A DNA stretch of 64,000 bases, taken from the NCBI GenBank assembly GCA_910587825.1, contig CAJUNJ010000005.1:70412-134411 (forward strand), in the 5' to 3' direction. Under the pieces are notes generated by a model. The model saw only the letters and a list, made by a program, of their open reading frames with translations, did no database searches and was not told where the DNA came from. Of this stretch, positions 1 to 8,879 are shown piece after piece. Position 1 is the stretch's first letter. Every line of letters starts with the position of its first letter. The DNA is from an uncultured Christensenellaceae bacterium (GTDB taxonomy: Bacteria; Bacillota; Clostridia; Christensenellales; Borkfalkiaceae). Position numbers and translations under genes: made by a program.

Positions 1-244
1 GTCCCGTACTTGTACACGTGGGCGCCACAGCTTGGTCTGTTACGGGAGTGTGTTCCGTCTTTTCGGTAAAGTCGTCCTTATACTTCTTACCGCAATCGCA
101 AGTATACAGCGTATAGCCCTGTTCCGAACAGGTGGGCGCGACTGTTAACGAAGGTGCGTAAGAATGTTTGTGACAGCCGACGATAAAAACCGCGGCAACG
201 GATAACAGCGCAAACGTTAGCGTCAAACAGATTTTTTTTAACAT
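1..244 (-). CDS. Putative lipoprotein with Cys-containing repeats, C-terminus cut by window edge
   Basis: The reading frame opens with ATG at 244 and runs off the left edge, so only the first 81 residues are visible. The N-terminus is a lipoprotein signal: basic start, hydrophobic run, then the lipobox IVGC with the lipidated Cys at residue 24. After it come two starts of a repeat of the form APTC followed by a Gly and a short CDCG element with GKKYKDDF. This repeat type is known from secreted or surface proteins of gut Clostridia and often recurs in tandem. The function is unknown; outer-surface anchoring is inferred from the lipobox. Confidence 0.7.
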   Translation of the reverse strand, partial: MLKKICLTLTFALLSVAAVFIVGCHKHSYAPSLTVAPTCSEQGYTLYTCDCGKKYKDDFTEKTEHTPVTDQAVAPTCTSTG

Positions 245-266
245 TTTACAGCCCCCTTGATAAGTT

Positions 267-1298
267 TTATTTTAAAGGTATGTGCGCGCAGGCGTTTACG
301 TCCATTTGCGCAAAATTACCCGCCCTGTACTGTATCAGCCCTTCGGCAGCTATCATTGCGGCATTGTCAGTGCAAAATACTTTTTCCGGAATGATAAGCT
401 TTAAATTGTGCTTTAAACACTCACGTTCAAGGCTTTTGCGGAGATAGTCGTTTGCCGCAACTCCGCCGCCCGCAGTCACGGTATCCGCGCCGCGGTTCAC
501 CGCGCATTCTACCGTCTTTTTGACAAGCGGGTCAATGGCGGCGCATTGGAAGGAAGCCGCGACGTCCGCGGGATTAAAGTTTTCACCCTTTTGTTTTGCG
601 TTGTGACAGTAATTTATGACAGCGGTTTTAAGTCCGCTGTACGAAAATTGAAGTGCTTTGCTTGACCGAACATACGACGGCGGAAAGTCTATAACTGCCT
701 TTCCGTTTTCCGCAAGACGCTGGACGTTGGGCCCACCGGGATAGGGCAAACCGAGTATACGGGCAACCTTATCGAATGCTTCGCCCGCAGCGTCGTCCGA
801 CGTCCCGCCTATTACTTCGAATTGCGTATAAGTTTTCGTATATAAGACAGCAGTATGCCCGCCGCTTGCAAGCAAGGTTACGTAAGGCGGTTTAAGATTT
901 TTACCGCAGAGATATGCGGCTGCGAGATGACCGCGGATATGGTTTACCGCGATAAGCGGAATATTTAAAGAATACGCAAGCGATTTTGCAAACGAAAGCC
1001 CGACCAGAAGCGCGCCCAGAAGCCCCGCCCCGTAGGTTACGGCAACAGCGTCAAGCATACCGACGGTAACGCCCGCCTTCGACAAAGCCTGTTTTACGGC
1101 TTTATCCACAGCGTCCGTGTGCGCGCGCGAAGCTATTTCGGGAACAACCCCGCCGAACTTCGCCTGTTCGGAAGCAGAAGATATTATTACGCTTGACAAA
1201 AGAGTTTCGCCCTTTATGACTGCGGCGGCGGTTTCGTCGCAACTCGATTCAATCCCCAGAATTACGGGATTATCTTTAAGTTTAAATTGACCGTACAT
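267..1298 (-). CDS. tsaD: tRNA N6-adenosine threonylcarbamoyltransferase TsaD
   Basis: This is the catalytic subunit that transfers threonylcarbamoyl from TC-AMP to A37 of ANN-decoding tRNAs, working with TsaB and TsaE, which are not in this window. The 343 residues match the family length. The start motif LGIESSCDETAAAV (residues 14-27) and the metal-binding HIRGH (His120, His124) are intact, as is the ASGGHT stretch of the ASKHA fold. It is the last gene of the run prfB, small helical protein, tsaD. The ATG at 1298 has no Shine-Dalgarno sequence and sits 9 bases after a GC-rich hairpin with a T run, so the start is less certain than the identity; family members often begin closer to LGIE. 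Confidence 0.97.
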   Translation of the reverse strand: MYGQFKLKDNPVILGIESSCDETAAAVIKGETLLSSVIISSASEQAKFGGVVPEIASRAHTDAVDKAVKQALSKAGVTVGMLDAVAVTYGAGLLGALLVGLSFAKSLAYSLNIPLIAVNHIRGHLAAAYLCGKNLKPPYVTLLASGGHTAVLYTKTYTQFEVIGGTSDDAAGEAFDKVARILGLPYPGGPNVQRLAENGKAVIDFPPSYVRSSKALQFSYSGLKTAVINYCHNAKQKGENFNPADVAASFQCAAIDPLVKKTVECAVNRGADTVTAGGGVAANDYLRKSLERECLKHNLKLIIPEKVFCTDNAAMIAAEGLIQYRAGNFAQMDVNACAHIPLK

Positions 1299-1307
1299 AA
1301 TTCAAAA

Positions 1308-1325
1308 ACGGCGGACGCCCGCCGT
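1308..1325 (-). terminator. GC-rich hairpin with T run just before tsaD
   Basis: Seven-base arms ACGGCGG and CCGCCGT with a 4-base loop are followed on the minus strand by TTTTT and then the tsaD ATG. It has the form of an intrinsic terminator or attenuator placed between the upstream small gene and tsaD. Confidence 0.55.
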
Positions 1326-1331
1326 AAAAGT

Positions 1332-1796
1332 CTATTTGCCGTAATATACGTCGTTAAAACCGTCCGGGTCTGCGGGAAGGGCAAGACGTTCCTTGGGTTC
1401 AGAGGCGTACTGCGGCGACGGAAGCTGTGTTGCGGGCGCAGACGCCGTAAACGGCGTACCGCTTCCGTCTACGATATACAGGTGTATTATACCTTTCAAC
1501 TGTTCGCCGAGGGCGGTTACGGGCTTGACCCTGCGGTCCGAATAAACGCCGTCGTACTGCAAAGCCTTTACTATGAACAGCGTCTTGTTAAGTTCGTCAA
1601 GCGCGTTGTGCGCAATCGCGTTTTCCTGAGGTTCGGGACAGACGGCAAGTTCGGTAATAAGCCTGCCCGCTTCGAGAGCGCGGTCTATCATATTCTTTGC
1701 AATAACTTCCCTTTCGCGCGAATACTTTGCCGAACGGTAAAGCGTTAAAACGCTTTTTACAAGTTCGAACCCGGCGGTATTTACGTCAAGTGCCAT
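1332..1796 (-). CDS. Small helical protein, possibly four-helix-bundle type
   Basis: This protein of 154 residues has no catalytic motif I recognise. The first 100 residues look fully helical (FELVKSVLTLYRSAKY, then IDRALEAGRLITELA and NALDELNKTLFIVKAL), in the style of small four-helix-bundle proteins such as the S23/avd-like group. That resemblance is only by pattern. The last 50 residues are Pro/Ala-rich and probably disordered. There is no signal peptide. A good Shine-Dalgarno (AGGAGG) precedes ATG 1796. It lies 9 bases after prfB and is probably co-transcribed with it. Confidence 0.6.
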   Translation of the reverse strand: MALDVNTAGFELVKSVLTLYRSAKYSREREVIAKNMIDRALEAGRLITELAVCPEPQENAIAHNALDELNKTLFIVKALQYDGVYSDRRVKPVTALGEQLKGIIHLYIVDGSGTPFTASAPATQLPSPQYASEPKERLALPADPDGFNDVYYGK

Positions 1797-1805
1797 AACG
1801 TCCTC

Positions 1806-2906
1806 CTAAATGGTCTTTTTGAGATAATCTATAATAAACCCCTGAATGTCGCCGTCCATTACCGCCTGAACGTTGGTGTTTTCGTAACCCGTCCTGTGGT
1901 CCTTGACAAGCGTGTACGGACAGAACACGTATGAACGTATCTGGCTGCCCCATTCGATTTTTTTAATTTCGCCTTTAAGTTCCGCGTCCGCCGCTTCCCT
2001 GTCGGCAATCTGCCGTTCTACAAGCTTTGCGCGGAGATATTGGAACGCCATTTCCTTGTTTTGAAGCTGGCTTCTCTCATTCTGGCAAGTGACGACTATA
2101 CCCGTAGGAAAGTGTGTTATCCTTATAGCCGTTTCCGTCTTGTTGACCTTCTGCCCGCCTGCGCCCGATGAGCGGTAAACGTCTATTCTTATATCCTCGT
2201 CGCGTATTTCGACTTCGTTGTCGTCGTCGACTTCGGGCATAACTTCAAGCGAGGCGAACGACGTATGCCGGCGTTTGTTGGAGTCGAAAGGGGAAATGCG
2301 CACCAGACGGTGAACGCCCTTTTCGGCTTTTAAAAAACCGTAAGCGTTTTCGCCTTCGACGCGGAATGATACGCTTTTAAGCCCCGCCTCGTCGCCGTCC
2401 TCGAAGTCGAGTTCGGTTACTTTAAAGCCCGACCGCTCGCAATAGCGGGTGTACATTCTGTAAAGCATAGACGTCCAGTCGCAGGCTTCTGTTCCGCCCG
2501 CGCCCGAATGCAGGTTTAAAATGGCGTTATTGCCGTCGTAATTACCGCGTAAAAGTGCGCGTATGCGCATCTGTTCGATGTCGTCTTCGGCAGTCAAAAT
2601 CATACCTTCAAGCTCCGGAATTAAGCTTTCGTCGTCGGCTTCTTCGATAAGGTCTATAAAAGCGTATGCTTCCGCAAGCGCGTCTTCACCCTTTTGGTAG
2701 GAAGCAAGCTTGTTTTCCACTGCGGAAATTTCCCTGCCGACGCGTTTGGACTTTTCAAGGTCCTGCCATACGGCGGGGTCTTCCTGCTCTTTTTTCAATT
2801 CGTCGAGCTTTGCGCCGAGATTGTCTATATCCAGCGCGTATTTAGCTTCGGACAGAGTGTCCGAAAGGCTTTTAAGCCTTAACCTGTAATCGTCTGCTTT
2901 AAACAT
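1806..2906 (-). CDS. prfB: Peptide chain release factor 2, single continuous frame
   Basis: RF2 recognises UGA/UAA stop codons and triggers peptide release. The 366 residues carry the anticodon-like SPF motif (205-207) and the peptidyl-hydrolysis GGQ (250-252) in GAGGQKVNKTET. In most bacteria the gene needs a programmed +1 frameshift at an in-frame UGA near codon 26. Here the equivalent place reads Tyr-Ala-Leu-Asp (residues 23-26) with no stop, so the autoregulatory frameshift is absent. The start ATG at 2906 is preceded by AAGGAA. The gene heads the group prfB, small helical protein, tsaD. Confidence 0.97.
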   Translation of the reverse strand: MFKADDYRLRLKSLSDTLSEAKYALDIDNLGAKLDELKKEQEDPAVWQDLEKSKRVGREISAVENKLASYQKGEDALAEAYAFIDLIEEADDESLIPELEGMILTAEDDIEQMRIRALLRGNYDGNNAILNLHSGAGGTEACDWTSMLYRMYTRYCERSGFKVTELDFEDGDEAGLKSVSFRVEGENAYGFLKAEKGVHRLVRISPFDSNKRRHTSFASLEVMPEVDDDNEVEIRDEDIRIDVYRSSGAGGQKVNKTETAIRITHFPTGIVVTCQNERSQLQNKEMAFQYLRAKLVERQIADREAADAELKGEIKKIEWGSQIRSYVFCPYTLVKDHRTGYENTNVQAVMDGDIQGFIIDYLKKTI

Positions 2907-2931
2907 AAATTCGATTGTTATTCCTTAATTT

Positions 2932-2963
2932 AAAATTTAATCCGCAGAATAGAATTAAATTTT
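2932..2963. repeat. Hairpin element with GCAGAATA loop, copy 1
   Basis: Arms AAAATTTAAT (2932-2941) and ATTAAATTTT (2954-2963) pair perfectly. A C·A mismatch and a C-G pair then close the loop GCAGAATA (2944-2951). The same loop and closing C-G recur at 3143-3176 and 37742-37775 with different stem bases. It lies just upstream of prfB. Confidence 0.7.
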
Positions 2964-3137
2964 CGTGCACCGAAAACTTCGGATAAGCGAGTTTTTAAAA
3001 TAATTACGTTGCCGACAAAAACCACGCTTTTTGTCAGGCAGACACAATTTGTGCGCAAGCACCTCAGTGGGTGAATTTGCGCAAATTATATATTTGTTTG
3101 CCCTTAGTATTTGCGCAAAGAGGGCAAAGCCCTTAAA
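2964..3137. other. Non-coding, multi-hairpin intergenic region between secA and prfB
   Basis: No gene is seen. Visible structure includes a hairpin with arms GACAAAAA (3014-3021) and TTTTTGTC (3028-3035), a perfect 14-base palindrome AATTTGCGCAAATT (3074-3087), and arms TTTGCCCT (3097-3104) and AGGGCAAA (3121-3128). The stretch from 2973 to 2991 (aaaact, one variable spot, ggataagcgag) is nearly identical to 13635-13653, in another intergenic repeat. Confidence 0.6.
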
Positions 3138-3142
3138 TCACG

Positions 3143-3176
3143 GAATTTTTATTTCGCAGAATAGAAATAAAAATTC
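3143..3176. repeat. Hairpin element with GCAGAATA loop, copy 2
   Basis: A perfect 13-base stem (3143-3155 with 3164-3176) carries the 8-base loop GCAGAATA. The stem can be prolonged by CACG/CGTG around a bulged G. The stem sequence differs from copy 1 at several positions with both strands changed together. It lies only a few bases after the secA stop codon, in what would be the secA 3' untranslated region. Confidence 0.75.
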
Positions 3177-3182
3177 GTGAAC

Positions 3183-6170
3183 TTATTTGTTGTCTTTCCA
3201 ATAACAGCAGTCCTTATACTTCTTACCGGAACCGCAGGGGCAAAGGTCGTTTCTGCCGACCTTTGATTTGTTGACTTTGGGCTGGGCCTTACCGCCGATA
3301 TTCGCCATTAAATCAGTAGGCGACTTGGGCGCGTCGCCGATTGCGGGAGCCGTACTGCCTGCCGAAGGAGTTACCGCCGCGGGCGGAGTCATTGCTTCGG
3401 GCTTTTGGTTATCCGCTGCTTCGGCGGGCTTTGCGTTTTCAACGGGAACCGCGGGAGCCGCCGCAGGCATACGCCTTACGGGCATAGGTCTGCCCTGCTG
3501 GACGCGGACTATTCTGCCCTTCAACAGTCTTGAAATGGTGACCGTTCTTATACGGTCTATCATTTCGTCGAACATCTGGAAGCCTTCCTGCTTGTATGCA
3601 ATTACGGGATCCTGCTGGGCATAGCCTCTGAGCCCTATACCCTTTCTAAGCTGGTCCATTGCGTCGATATGGTCTATCCAGTTCCTGTCAACACCGCGCA
3701 AAAGTTCGTTGCGCTCTATCTGGTAGTAGTCCACCTGTCCGCTCGTTTCGGCGTTGATATTTATAATCTTCTGTTCATAAGCTTTTATGACTTCTTTTGA
3801 AATTTTATCTATCGCCCTTTCGTAATCCCACTTTTCAAGCATTTCGCGGGTTACGGTAAAATTGCATTCGTCGGGATATACTCTCTGGAAAAGCGCTTCG
3901 TTTAAAGCGTTTTCGTCCCACTTTTCGGGCATAGCGTCTGTATTGACAGTCTCGCCCACTACTTTTGAGATATAGTCGGGAATGAATTTAAGCATCTGCT
4001 CGTGAACGTTTTCGCCCTTCAAAACTTTAAGGCGTTCGCCGTAAATGGTTTTACGCTGTTCGTTCATTACTTCGTCGTATTGCAGTGTGTGCTTTCTTAT
4101 ACCGAAGTTTCTGCCTTCTATTGCCTTCTGGGCGTTTTCTATACTGCGCGAAAGCATTTTGGATTGCAGGCACTGGTCCTCTTCTATTTTAAAAATATTG
4201 TAAAGCTTTTTCATACTCTCGCCGCCGAAGCGTTTTGCAAGGTCGTCTTCGAGAGAGATGAAGAAGATTGAATCGCCGGGGTCGCCCTGACGTCCGCTTC
4301 GTCCGCGGAGCTGGTTGTCTATACGGCGGGATTCGTGACGTTCCGTACCCAGAATACACAGTCCGCCGGCGGCTACCACCTTAGATTTTTCCGCGTCGGT
4401 TTCGGCTTTGTAGTTGGCGTAAAGCTCGGCATATCTGTCGCGCGCCGTCTGTTCCTCTTCGGTAAACTCGCGGTCGGCGTAGGAAATTGCCGTTTCAATC
4501 ATATCGTGTTCGTAACCCTCTTCGCGCATACGCTTTTTGGCGAGATATTCGGGGTTGCCGCCGAGCAGAATATCCGTTCCGCGCCCAGCCATATTGGTTG
4601 CAATCGTAACCGCGCCGAGTCTGCCCGCCTGCGCGACTATTTCGGCTTCGCGCGCGTGGTTCTTCGCGTTTAAAATGTTATGCTTTATGCCGTTTCTTCT
4701 TAAAAGTCTTGAAATTTCTTCCGACTTGTCTACGGTTACCGTACCTATAAGAATTGGCTGTCCCTTTTCGTGGCGTTCCGCAACTTCGTTGACTATGGCT
4801 TTCTTTTTGCCTTCAACCGTAGAATAAATCATATCGGCGTAGTCTACGCGCTGTACGGGGCGGTTGGTGGGAATTTCGACAACGTCAAGAGAGTAGATGG
4901 TCCTGAATTCGTCTTCTTCGGTCTTCGCCGTACCCGTCATACCCGAAAGCTTTGTATAAAGCCTGAAATAATTCTGGAAGGTTACTGTTGCGTGGGTCTT
5001 GTTTTCGTCCCTTACTTTTACCTTTTCCTTTGCTTCGATTGCCTGATGAAGTCCGTCCGAGTAACGTCTGCCGTTAAGCACACGTCCTGTAAATTCGTCG
5101 ACGATGAGTATTTCGCCGTCGTCGGACACGATATAGTCTTCGTCGCGCTTGAAAAGTTCGTGCGCTTTCAAAGCCTGCTGGATATGGTGGTTTAAATCTG
5201 CGTTTTCGATATCGCCGAGATTGGGAATACCGAAGAAGCGTTCTGCCTTTTCCGCGCCCTTTTCGGTGATGGTTACCGACTTATCCTTTCTGTCGATGAT
5301 ATAGTCCCAGTTTTCCATTTCCTGCAATATATTGGTAAGATTATCCTGCGCTTTCTGTTCCGCTTCGGAAAGTTCTTTTTTCTTCCTTGAAGGCGCTTTC
5401 TTTTCCGCGTCCTTCTTGTCGTCGTCAAAGCCGCCCGCAAGCGTGCGGACGAACTTGTCCACGTCTTCGTAAAGTTTCGAACTTTCTCCGCCCTTACCGG
5501 AAATGATTAGAGGCGTTCTCGCTTCGTCGATTAAAATTGAGTCGACTTCGTCGATTATACAGAAATTGAGTTCGCGCTGGACCATCTGCGGTATAGACGT
5601 TTTAAGATTGTCGCGCAGATAATCGAAGCCGAGTTCGTTATTGGTGGCGTAGATTATATCAGAGGCGTAAGCCTTTTTCTTTTCACCGTCGTCCATACCG
5701 GGAACGACAACCCCGACGGTAAGCCCCATAAATTTATGAACTTTGCCCATCCACTCCGCGTCGCGCTTTGCAAGGTAGTCGTTGACCGTGACGATATGCA
5801 CGCCCTTGCCGGACAGCGCATTGAGATATGCGGGAAGGGTAGACACAAGCGTTTTACCTTCACCCGTCTTCATTTCGGCAATTCTGCCCTGGTGCAGACA
5901 TATACCGCCGACTATCTGGACGTGGAAGTGCTTCATTTTAAGCACGCGCCAGCTGGCTTCGCGCAGGGCGGCGAACGCGTCGAAAAGAATATCGTCAAGC
6001 GTTTCGCCCGCGGCAAGCCTGTCCTTTAAAATTTTCGTCTGTCCTTTAAGCTCTTCGTCGGACATAGCCGAATACTTAGGTTCGAGAGCTTCGACTTTAA
6101 GCGCAAGCTTATTTAGCTTTTTAAGACTCCTTCTCGAATCCGAGCCGAGAATATATTTAATTAAACCCAT
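3183..6170 (-). CDS. secA: Protein translocase ATPase SecA
   Basis: SecA is the peripheral motor of the Sec pathway and pushes preproteins through SecYEG. At 995 residues it is longer than the roughly 840 usual in Bacilli. Part of the extra length is a charged Lys/Glu-rich insert near residues 240-285 and a Pro/Ala-rich linker before the C-terminus. The Walker A GEGKT lies at 103-107. The DEAD-type motor core is intact, with the stretches DEVDSILIDEARTPLIISG and TNMAGRGTDI. The last 25 residues are the zinc-binding SecB/ribosome-contact motif CPCGSGKKYKDCC. An AGAGG Shine-Dalgarno precedes the ATG. It appears to be transcribed alone, ending in the hairpin at 3143-3176. Confidence 0.98.
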   Translation of the reverse strand: MGLIKYILGSDSRRSLKKLNKLALKVEALEPKYSAMSDEELKGQTKILKDRLAAGETLDDILFDAFAALREASWRVLKMKHFHVQIVGGICLHQGRIAEMKTGEGKTLVSTLPAYLNALSGKGVHIVTVNDYLAKRDAEWMGKVHKFMGLTVGVVVPGMDDGEKKKAYASDIIYATNNELGFDYLRDNLKTSIPQMVQRELNFCIIDEVDSILIDEARTPLIISGKGGESSKLYEDVDKFVRTLAGGFDDDKKDAEKKAPSRKKKELSEAEQKAQDNLTNILQEMENWDYIIDRKDKSVTITEKGAEKAERFFGIPNLGDIENADLNHHIQQALKAHELFKRDEDYIVSDDGEILIVDEFTGRVLNGRRYSDGLHQAIEAKEKVKVRDENKTHATVTFQNYFRLYTKLSGMTGTAKTEEDEFRTIYSLDVVEIPTNRPVQRVDYADMIYSTVEGKKKAIVNEVAERHEKGQPILIGTVTVDKSEEISRLLRRNGIKHNILNAKNHAREAEIVAQAGRLGAVTIATNMAGRGTDILLGGNPEYLAKKRMREEGYEHDMIETAISYADREFTEEEQTARDRYAELYANYKAETDAEKSKVVAAGGLCILGTERHESRRIDNQLRGRSGRQGDPGDSIFFISLEDDLAKRFGGESMKKLYNIFKIEEDQCLQSKMLSRSIENAQKAIEGRNFGIRKHTLQYDEVMNEQRKTIYGERLKVLKGENVHEQMLKFIPDYISKVVGETVNTDAMPEKWDENALNEALFQRVYPDECNFTVTREMLEKWDYERAIDKISKEVIKAYEQKIININAETSGQVDYYQIERNELLRGVDRNWIDHIDAMDQLRKGIGLRGYAQQDPVIAYKQEGFQMFDEMIDRIRTVTISRLLKGRIVRVQQGRPMPVRRMPAAAPAVPVENAKPAEAADNQKPEAMTPPAAVTPSAGSTAPAIGDAPKSPTDLMANIGGKAQPKVNKSKVGRNDLCPCGSGKKYKDCCYWKDNK

Positions 6171-6381
6171 ATAGATAACCTCTGTTAAATTTTAAGTATA
6201 CACTATCGGTATCTTATTGATTGTACTATATTTTAAGAAATAAGTAAAACTCTTTTTTTGAAAATTTTGCATTTTTAAGTAAAAAAATTTCACATTTACA
6301 TATTACGGGCGCAAACTTTAATAGCTGCGCCCGAAAGCAAATAAATTATTGCATATATACGGCGATAAAATAACCCGTACT

Positions 6382-6867
6382 TTATTCCCGTCCTTCATAA
6401 TTTCCGTAAATATTTCCGTCCGAACACCTCACGTAATAATCGGTTTCAAACATATCCCATTCATCGCCCTTACGGATATTTTCCCACTGCGCGACAGTAC
6501 CGCCGTAATAAATATTTTTAAGTTTATAACATCCCCAAAACGCGCGTTCGCCGATGGAAGTTACGCTGTCGGGAATAGTTATGCTTTCAAGCCGCACGAA
6601 GAGAAAAGCGCCCTCTTTAAACGCATATCCGCCTATCGCCGTAACAGGCTTATCGTTATATACGGAGGGAATTTTTATGTTTTTTGCCGGCTTGCCGGAA
6701 CCGTTCACAGAGTACGCCGCAATTTCGCCGTTTTCTTCGATTTCCGAAAAAACCAGTCCTTTGGTATAAGCGTTTCCGCCGCCGTTACGGCAGGCGCAAA
6801 ACAGACAGCAAGCCGATAAAACGACAGCCGAAATTGCGATTAAAGCGTTTTTTACAGATATTTTCAT
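6382..6867 (-). CDS. Small lipoprotein with BspA-type leucine-rich repeat
   Basis: This is a 161-residue secreted protein with a lipobox LSAC (Cys20) after a hydrophobic signal. The middle carries one to two BspA-type (LRR_5) repeat units, recognisable by ITIPDSVTSIGERAFWGC followed by LKNIYYGGT. These repeats form surface proteins of gut bacteria that bind matrix or host molecules, but no ligand can be named here. The same repeat is found many times in the lipoprotein at 58758-61409. No convincing Shine-Dalgarno is seen before ATG 6867. Confidence 0.75.
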   Translation of the reverse strand: MKISVKNALIAISAVVLSACCLFCACRNGGGNAYTKGLVFSEIEENGEIAAYSVNGSGKPAKNIKIPSVYNDKPVTAIGGYAFKEGAFLFVRLESITIPDSVTSIGERAFWGCYKLKNIYYGGTVAQWENIRKGDEWDMFETDYYVRCSDGNIYGNYEGRE

Positions 6868-6929
6868 TCCGTCTTACCCCGTTAAACTTTTTACATATTT
6901 AAAACGTACGGCGGAAGGCGTTTGTCCCG

Positions 6930-8639
6930 CTAAGCTTCAATATTAGTGAAAGCGAATTTTTCCACGTCGAAAAGCCCCTTGTCGACAAGTTTAAGTTTGG
7001 GTATTACGGCAAGCGACAAAAAGGCGAGCGACATAAACGCTTCAAGCCGACGGTCTACGCCCATAGCGTAGGCGCGTTCAATAATAGCCTTGGAATCGCG
7101 CTGTAAACTTTCGGCGTCGCGCGAAGACATAAGCCCGCCTATATCGAGGGTAAGCGAATGAACTTTGCCCGAACTTTCGACGATTACCATTCCGCCGCCA
7201 ATCTCTTTCAACACGTTGCCCGCCTTAGCCATTGCCGCGTTGTCGTCGCCGAGCAGAATTATATTGTGCGAGTCGTGGGCTATCGTTATGCCCATAGCCC
7301 CGCCTTTAAAACCGTAACCCTTGAAAAGTCCTCTGCCGATATTGCCCGTCATCTTATGCCGTTCCACTACGGCGAGTTTGAGAATGTCGGTACCCTTTAC
7401 AGCGACGTCGCCGCCGACGTTTTTAACTTCGACGATTTCACAGCCCGTGACCACTCCGCCCGCTTCTATCGTCATTGCTTTGGCTTTATTGCCATTGATT
7501 TTTAAAATAAAGTCGTCGGGCACGAGATTTTTTATGTGAACGGTATTTAAAACGTCTTTGGGCAGATAGCGCGACGAAGTGTCGAAAAGAGGTTTGCCGT
7601 CCTTCGCAACCAGCTTGCCATCCTTGAAAACGTATTTGGCGTTGAAGTTTTTAAGGTTATCCACGACCGTCAGATCGGCAAGATAGAAGGGCGCGATTGC
7701 TCCCCTAAATTTTAGACCGTAGCACTCAGCGGCATTTAAAGTTGCGCAAGTTACCGCAACGACGGGGTCAAGCCCGCCTTCGACAAGTTTTCTCAACGCG
7801 TCGTCAATATGCCCTTTGTCTTTCAGGTCGGCGGCGTGCCTGTCGTCTGTACAGACGAGAAAACGGCGCATATTGGACGGCGTGATATATTTTGCGTTTG
7901 AAAGGTTATGCGTGGACGAACCGTGCCTGATATGCACGTACATACCCTTTGAAATTTTTTCTGCTATTTCGTCTTCGGAATTACATTCGTGGTCGGTGAC
8001 TATCCCGCCGCAGAGATAGGCGTTGAGCGCGTTTCCGCCGACGGCGGGCGCGTGACCGTCGATAATTTTCCCCGCGGCGTGCGCGGCTTCAAGCTTTTTC
8101 AAAACGTCGGGGTCGGCGTTGATTACGCCCGGATAATTCATAAATTCGCCCAGACCGAAAAATTCGTCCTTTACGATATTTTCTTCGACGTCCTTTCCGC
8201 CGAGTACAGCCCCGCTTGTTTCAAACGGAGTTGCGGGAACGCAGGACGGAAGCTGTAATTTTACGTCCAGAGGAATATTTGCGGAAGCTTTTAAAATATA
8301 GTCGCAACCCGCCGTTCCGCACACGTTGGTTATTTCGTGCGGGTCGGCGATAATCGCCGTAGTGCCGCGGGGAACTATAAGAGAGGCAAACTCTTCGGGC
8401 GACAGCTGCGAACTTTCTATATGTACGTGACCGTCTATGTACCCGGGAAGGACGGTCAACCCCGAACAGTCTATTTCCTCCCTGCCCGAATAATTTCCTA
8501 TGCCGACTATCTTATCGCCCGCTACGGCAATATCGCCCTTTCTTATTACCCCGCAGAAAACGTCTGCATAACTTGCGTTTTTCAAAACCACGTCCGCCTG
8601 CGTTTTGCCCGACGCGGCGTTTATGTATTTTTCAATCAT
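6930..8639 (-). CDS. ade: Adenine deaminase
   Basis: Amidohydrolase-superfamily enzyme that converts adenine to hypoxanthine and ammonia in purine salvage. The 569 residues match the family. The metal site motif PGYIDGHVHIESS (His71, His73) is intact, followed by further conserved blocks such as DPHEITNVCG and VCTDDRHAADL. The C-terminal half has the family hallmarks HDSHNIILLGD and IGGGMVIV. A GAGGAG Shine-Dalgarno precedes ATG 8639. No other purine gene is nearby, so it probably acts as a stand-alone salvage enzyme in the cytoplasm. Confidence 0.95.
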   Translation of the reverse strand: MIEKYINAASGKTQADVVLKNASYADVFCGVIRKGDIAVAGDKIVGIGNYSGREEIDCSGLTVLPGYIDGHVHIESSQLSPEEFASLIVPRGTTAIIADPHEITNVCGTAGCDYILKASANIPLDVKLQLPSCVPATPFETSGAVLGGKDVEENIVKDEFFGLGEFMNYPGVINADPDVLKKLEAAHAAGKIIDGHAPAVGGNALNAYLCGGIVTDHECNSEDEIAEKISKGMYVHIRHGSSTHNLSNAKYITPSNMRRFLVCTDDRHAADLKDKGHIDDALRKLVEGGLDPVVAVTCATLNAAECYGLKFRGAIAPFYLADLTVVDNLKNFNAKYVFKDGKLVAKDGKPLFDTSSRYLPKDVLNTVHIKNLVPDDFILKINGNKAKAMTIEAGGVVTGCEIVEVKNVGGDVAVKGTDILKLAVVERHKMTGNIGRGLFKGYGFKGGAMGITIAHDSHNIILLGDDNAAMAKAGNVLKEIGGGMVIVESSGKVHSLTLDIGGLMSSRDAESLQRDSKAIIERAYAMGVDRRLEAFMSLAFLSLAVIPKLKLVDKGLFDVEKFAFTNIEA

Positions 8640-8694
8640 AACCGCTCCTCAAAGTTTTTTATAATTATATCACGCAACTTTAAAAATGTAAATA

Positions 8695-8718
8695 CCGCAG
8701 GGCAAATTTGCCCTGCGG
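8695..8718. terminator. Perfect 24-base palindromic hairpin
   Basis: CCGCAGGGCAAA pairs with its exact complement at 8707-8718. On the minus strand it is followed by an A/T-rich stretch. It probably ends transcripts coming from the metal ATPase gene to the right. Confidence 0.6.
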
Positions 8719-8790
8719 AGATTTTATATTACTGATATAACACCGAAAAAGTTTTCGTTGGTTTCTATGAACAAGCAGAACAAGGCAAAC

Positions 8791-8870
8791 GAGCATTTTC
8801 GTCGGGGCGCGTACATAGGCGTACGTAACCCGCGAAAAGCACAGTTTAACGCAGTTATGCGCAGTTCAGA
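8791..8870 (+). repeat. RTAC/GTAY intergenic repeat, copy A
   Basis: The unit begins with GAGCATTT and then has a short hairpin CGTAC-ATAGGC-GTACG followed by TAACC (8810-8830). It ends with a TATGCGCAG-like block about 10 bases before the stop codon of the ATPase gene. A second copy at 13669-13740 has the same order with the stem changed to CATAC/GTATG. Confidence 0.7.
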
Positions 8871-8879
8871 GAAAGCGAC

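Noticed and set aside
3268..6174. Many open frames on the plus strand opposite secA
   Set aside because: They follow codon shadows of the strongly supported secA frame, have no ribosome sites and no recognisable domains.
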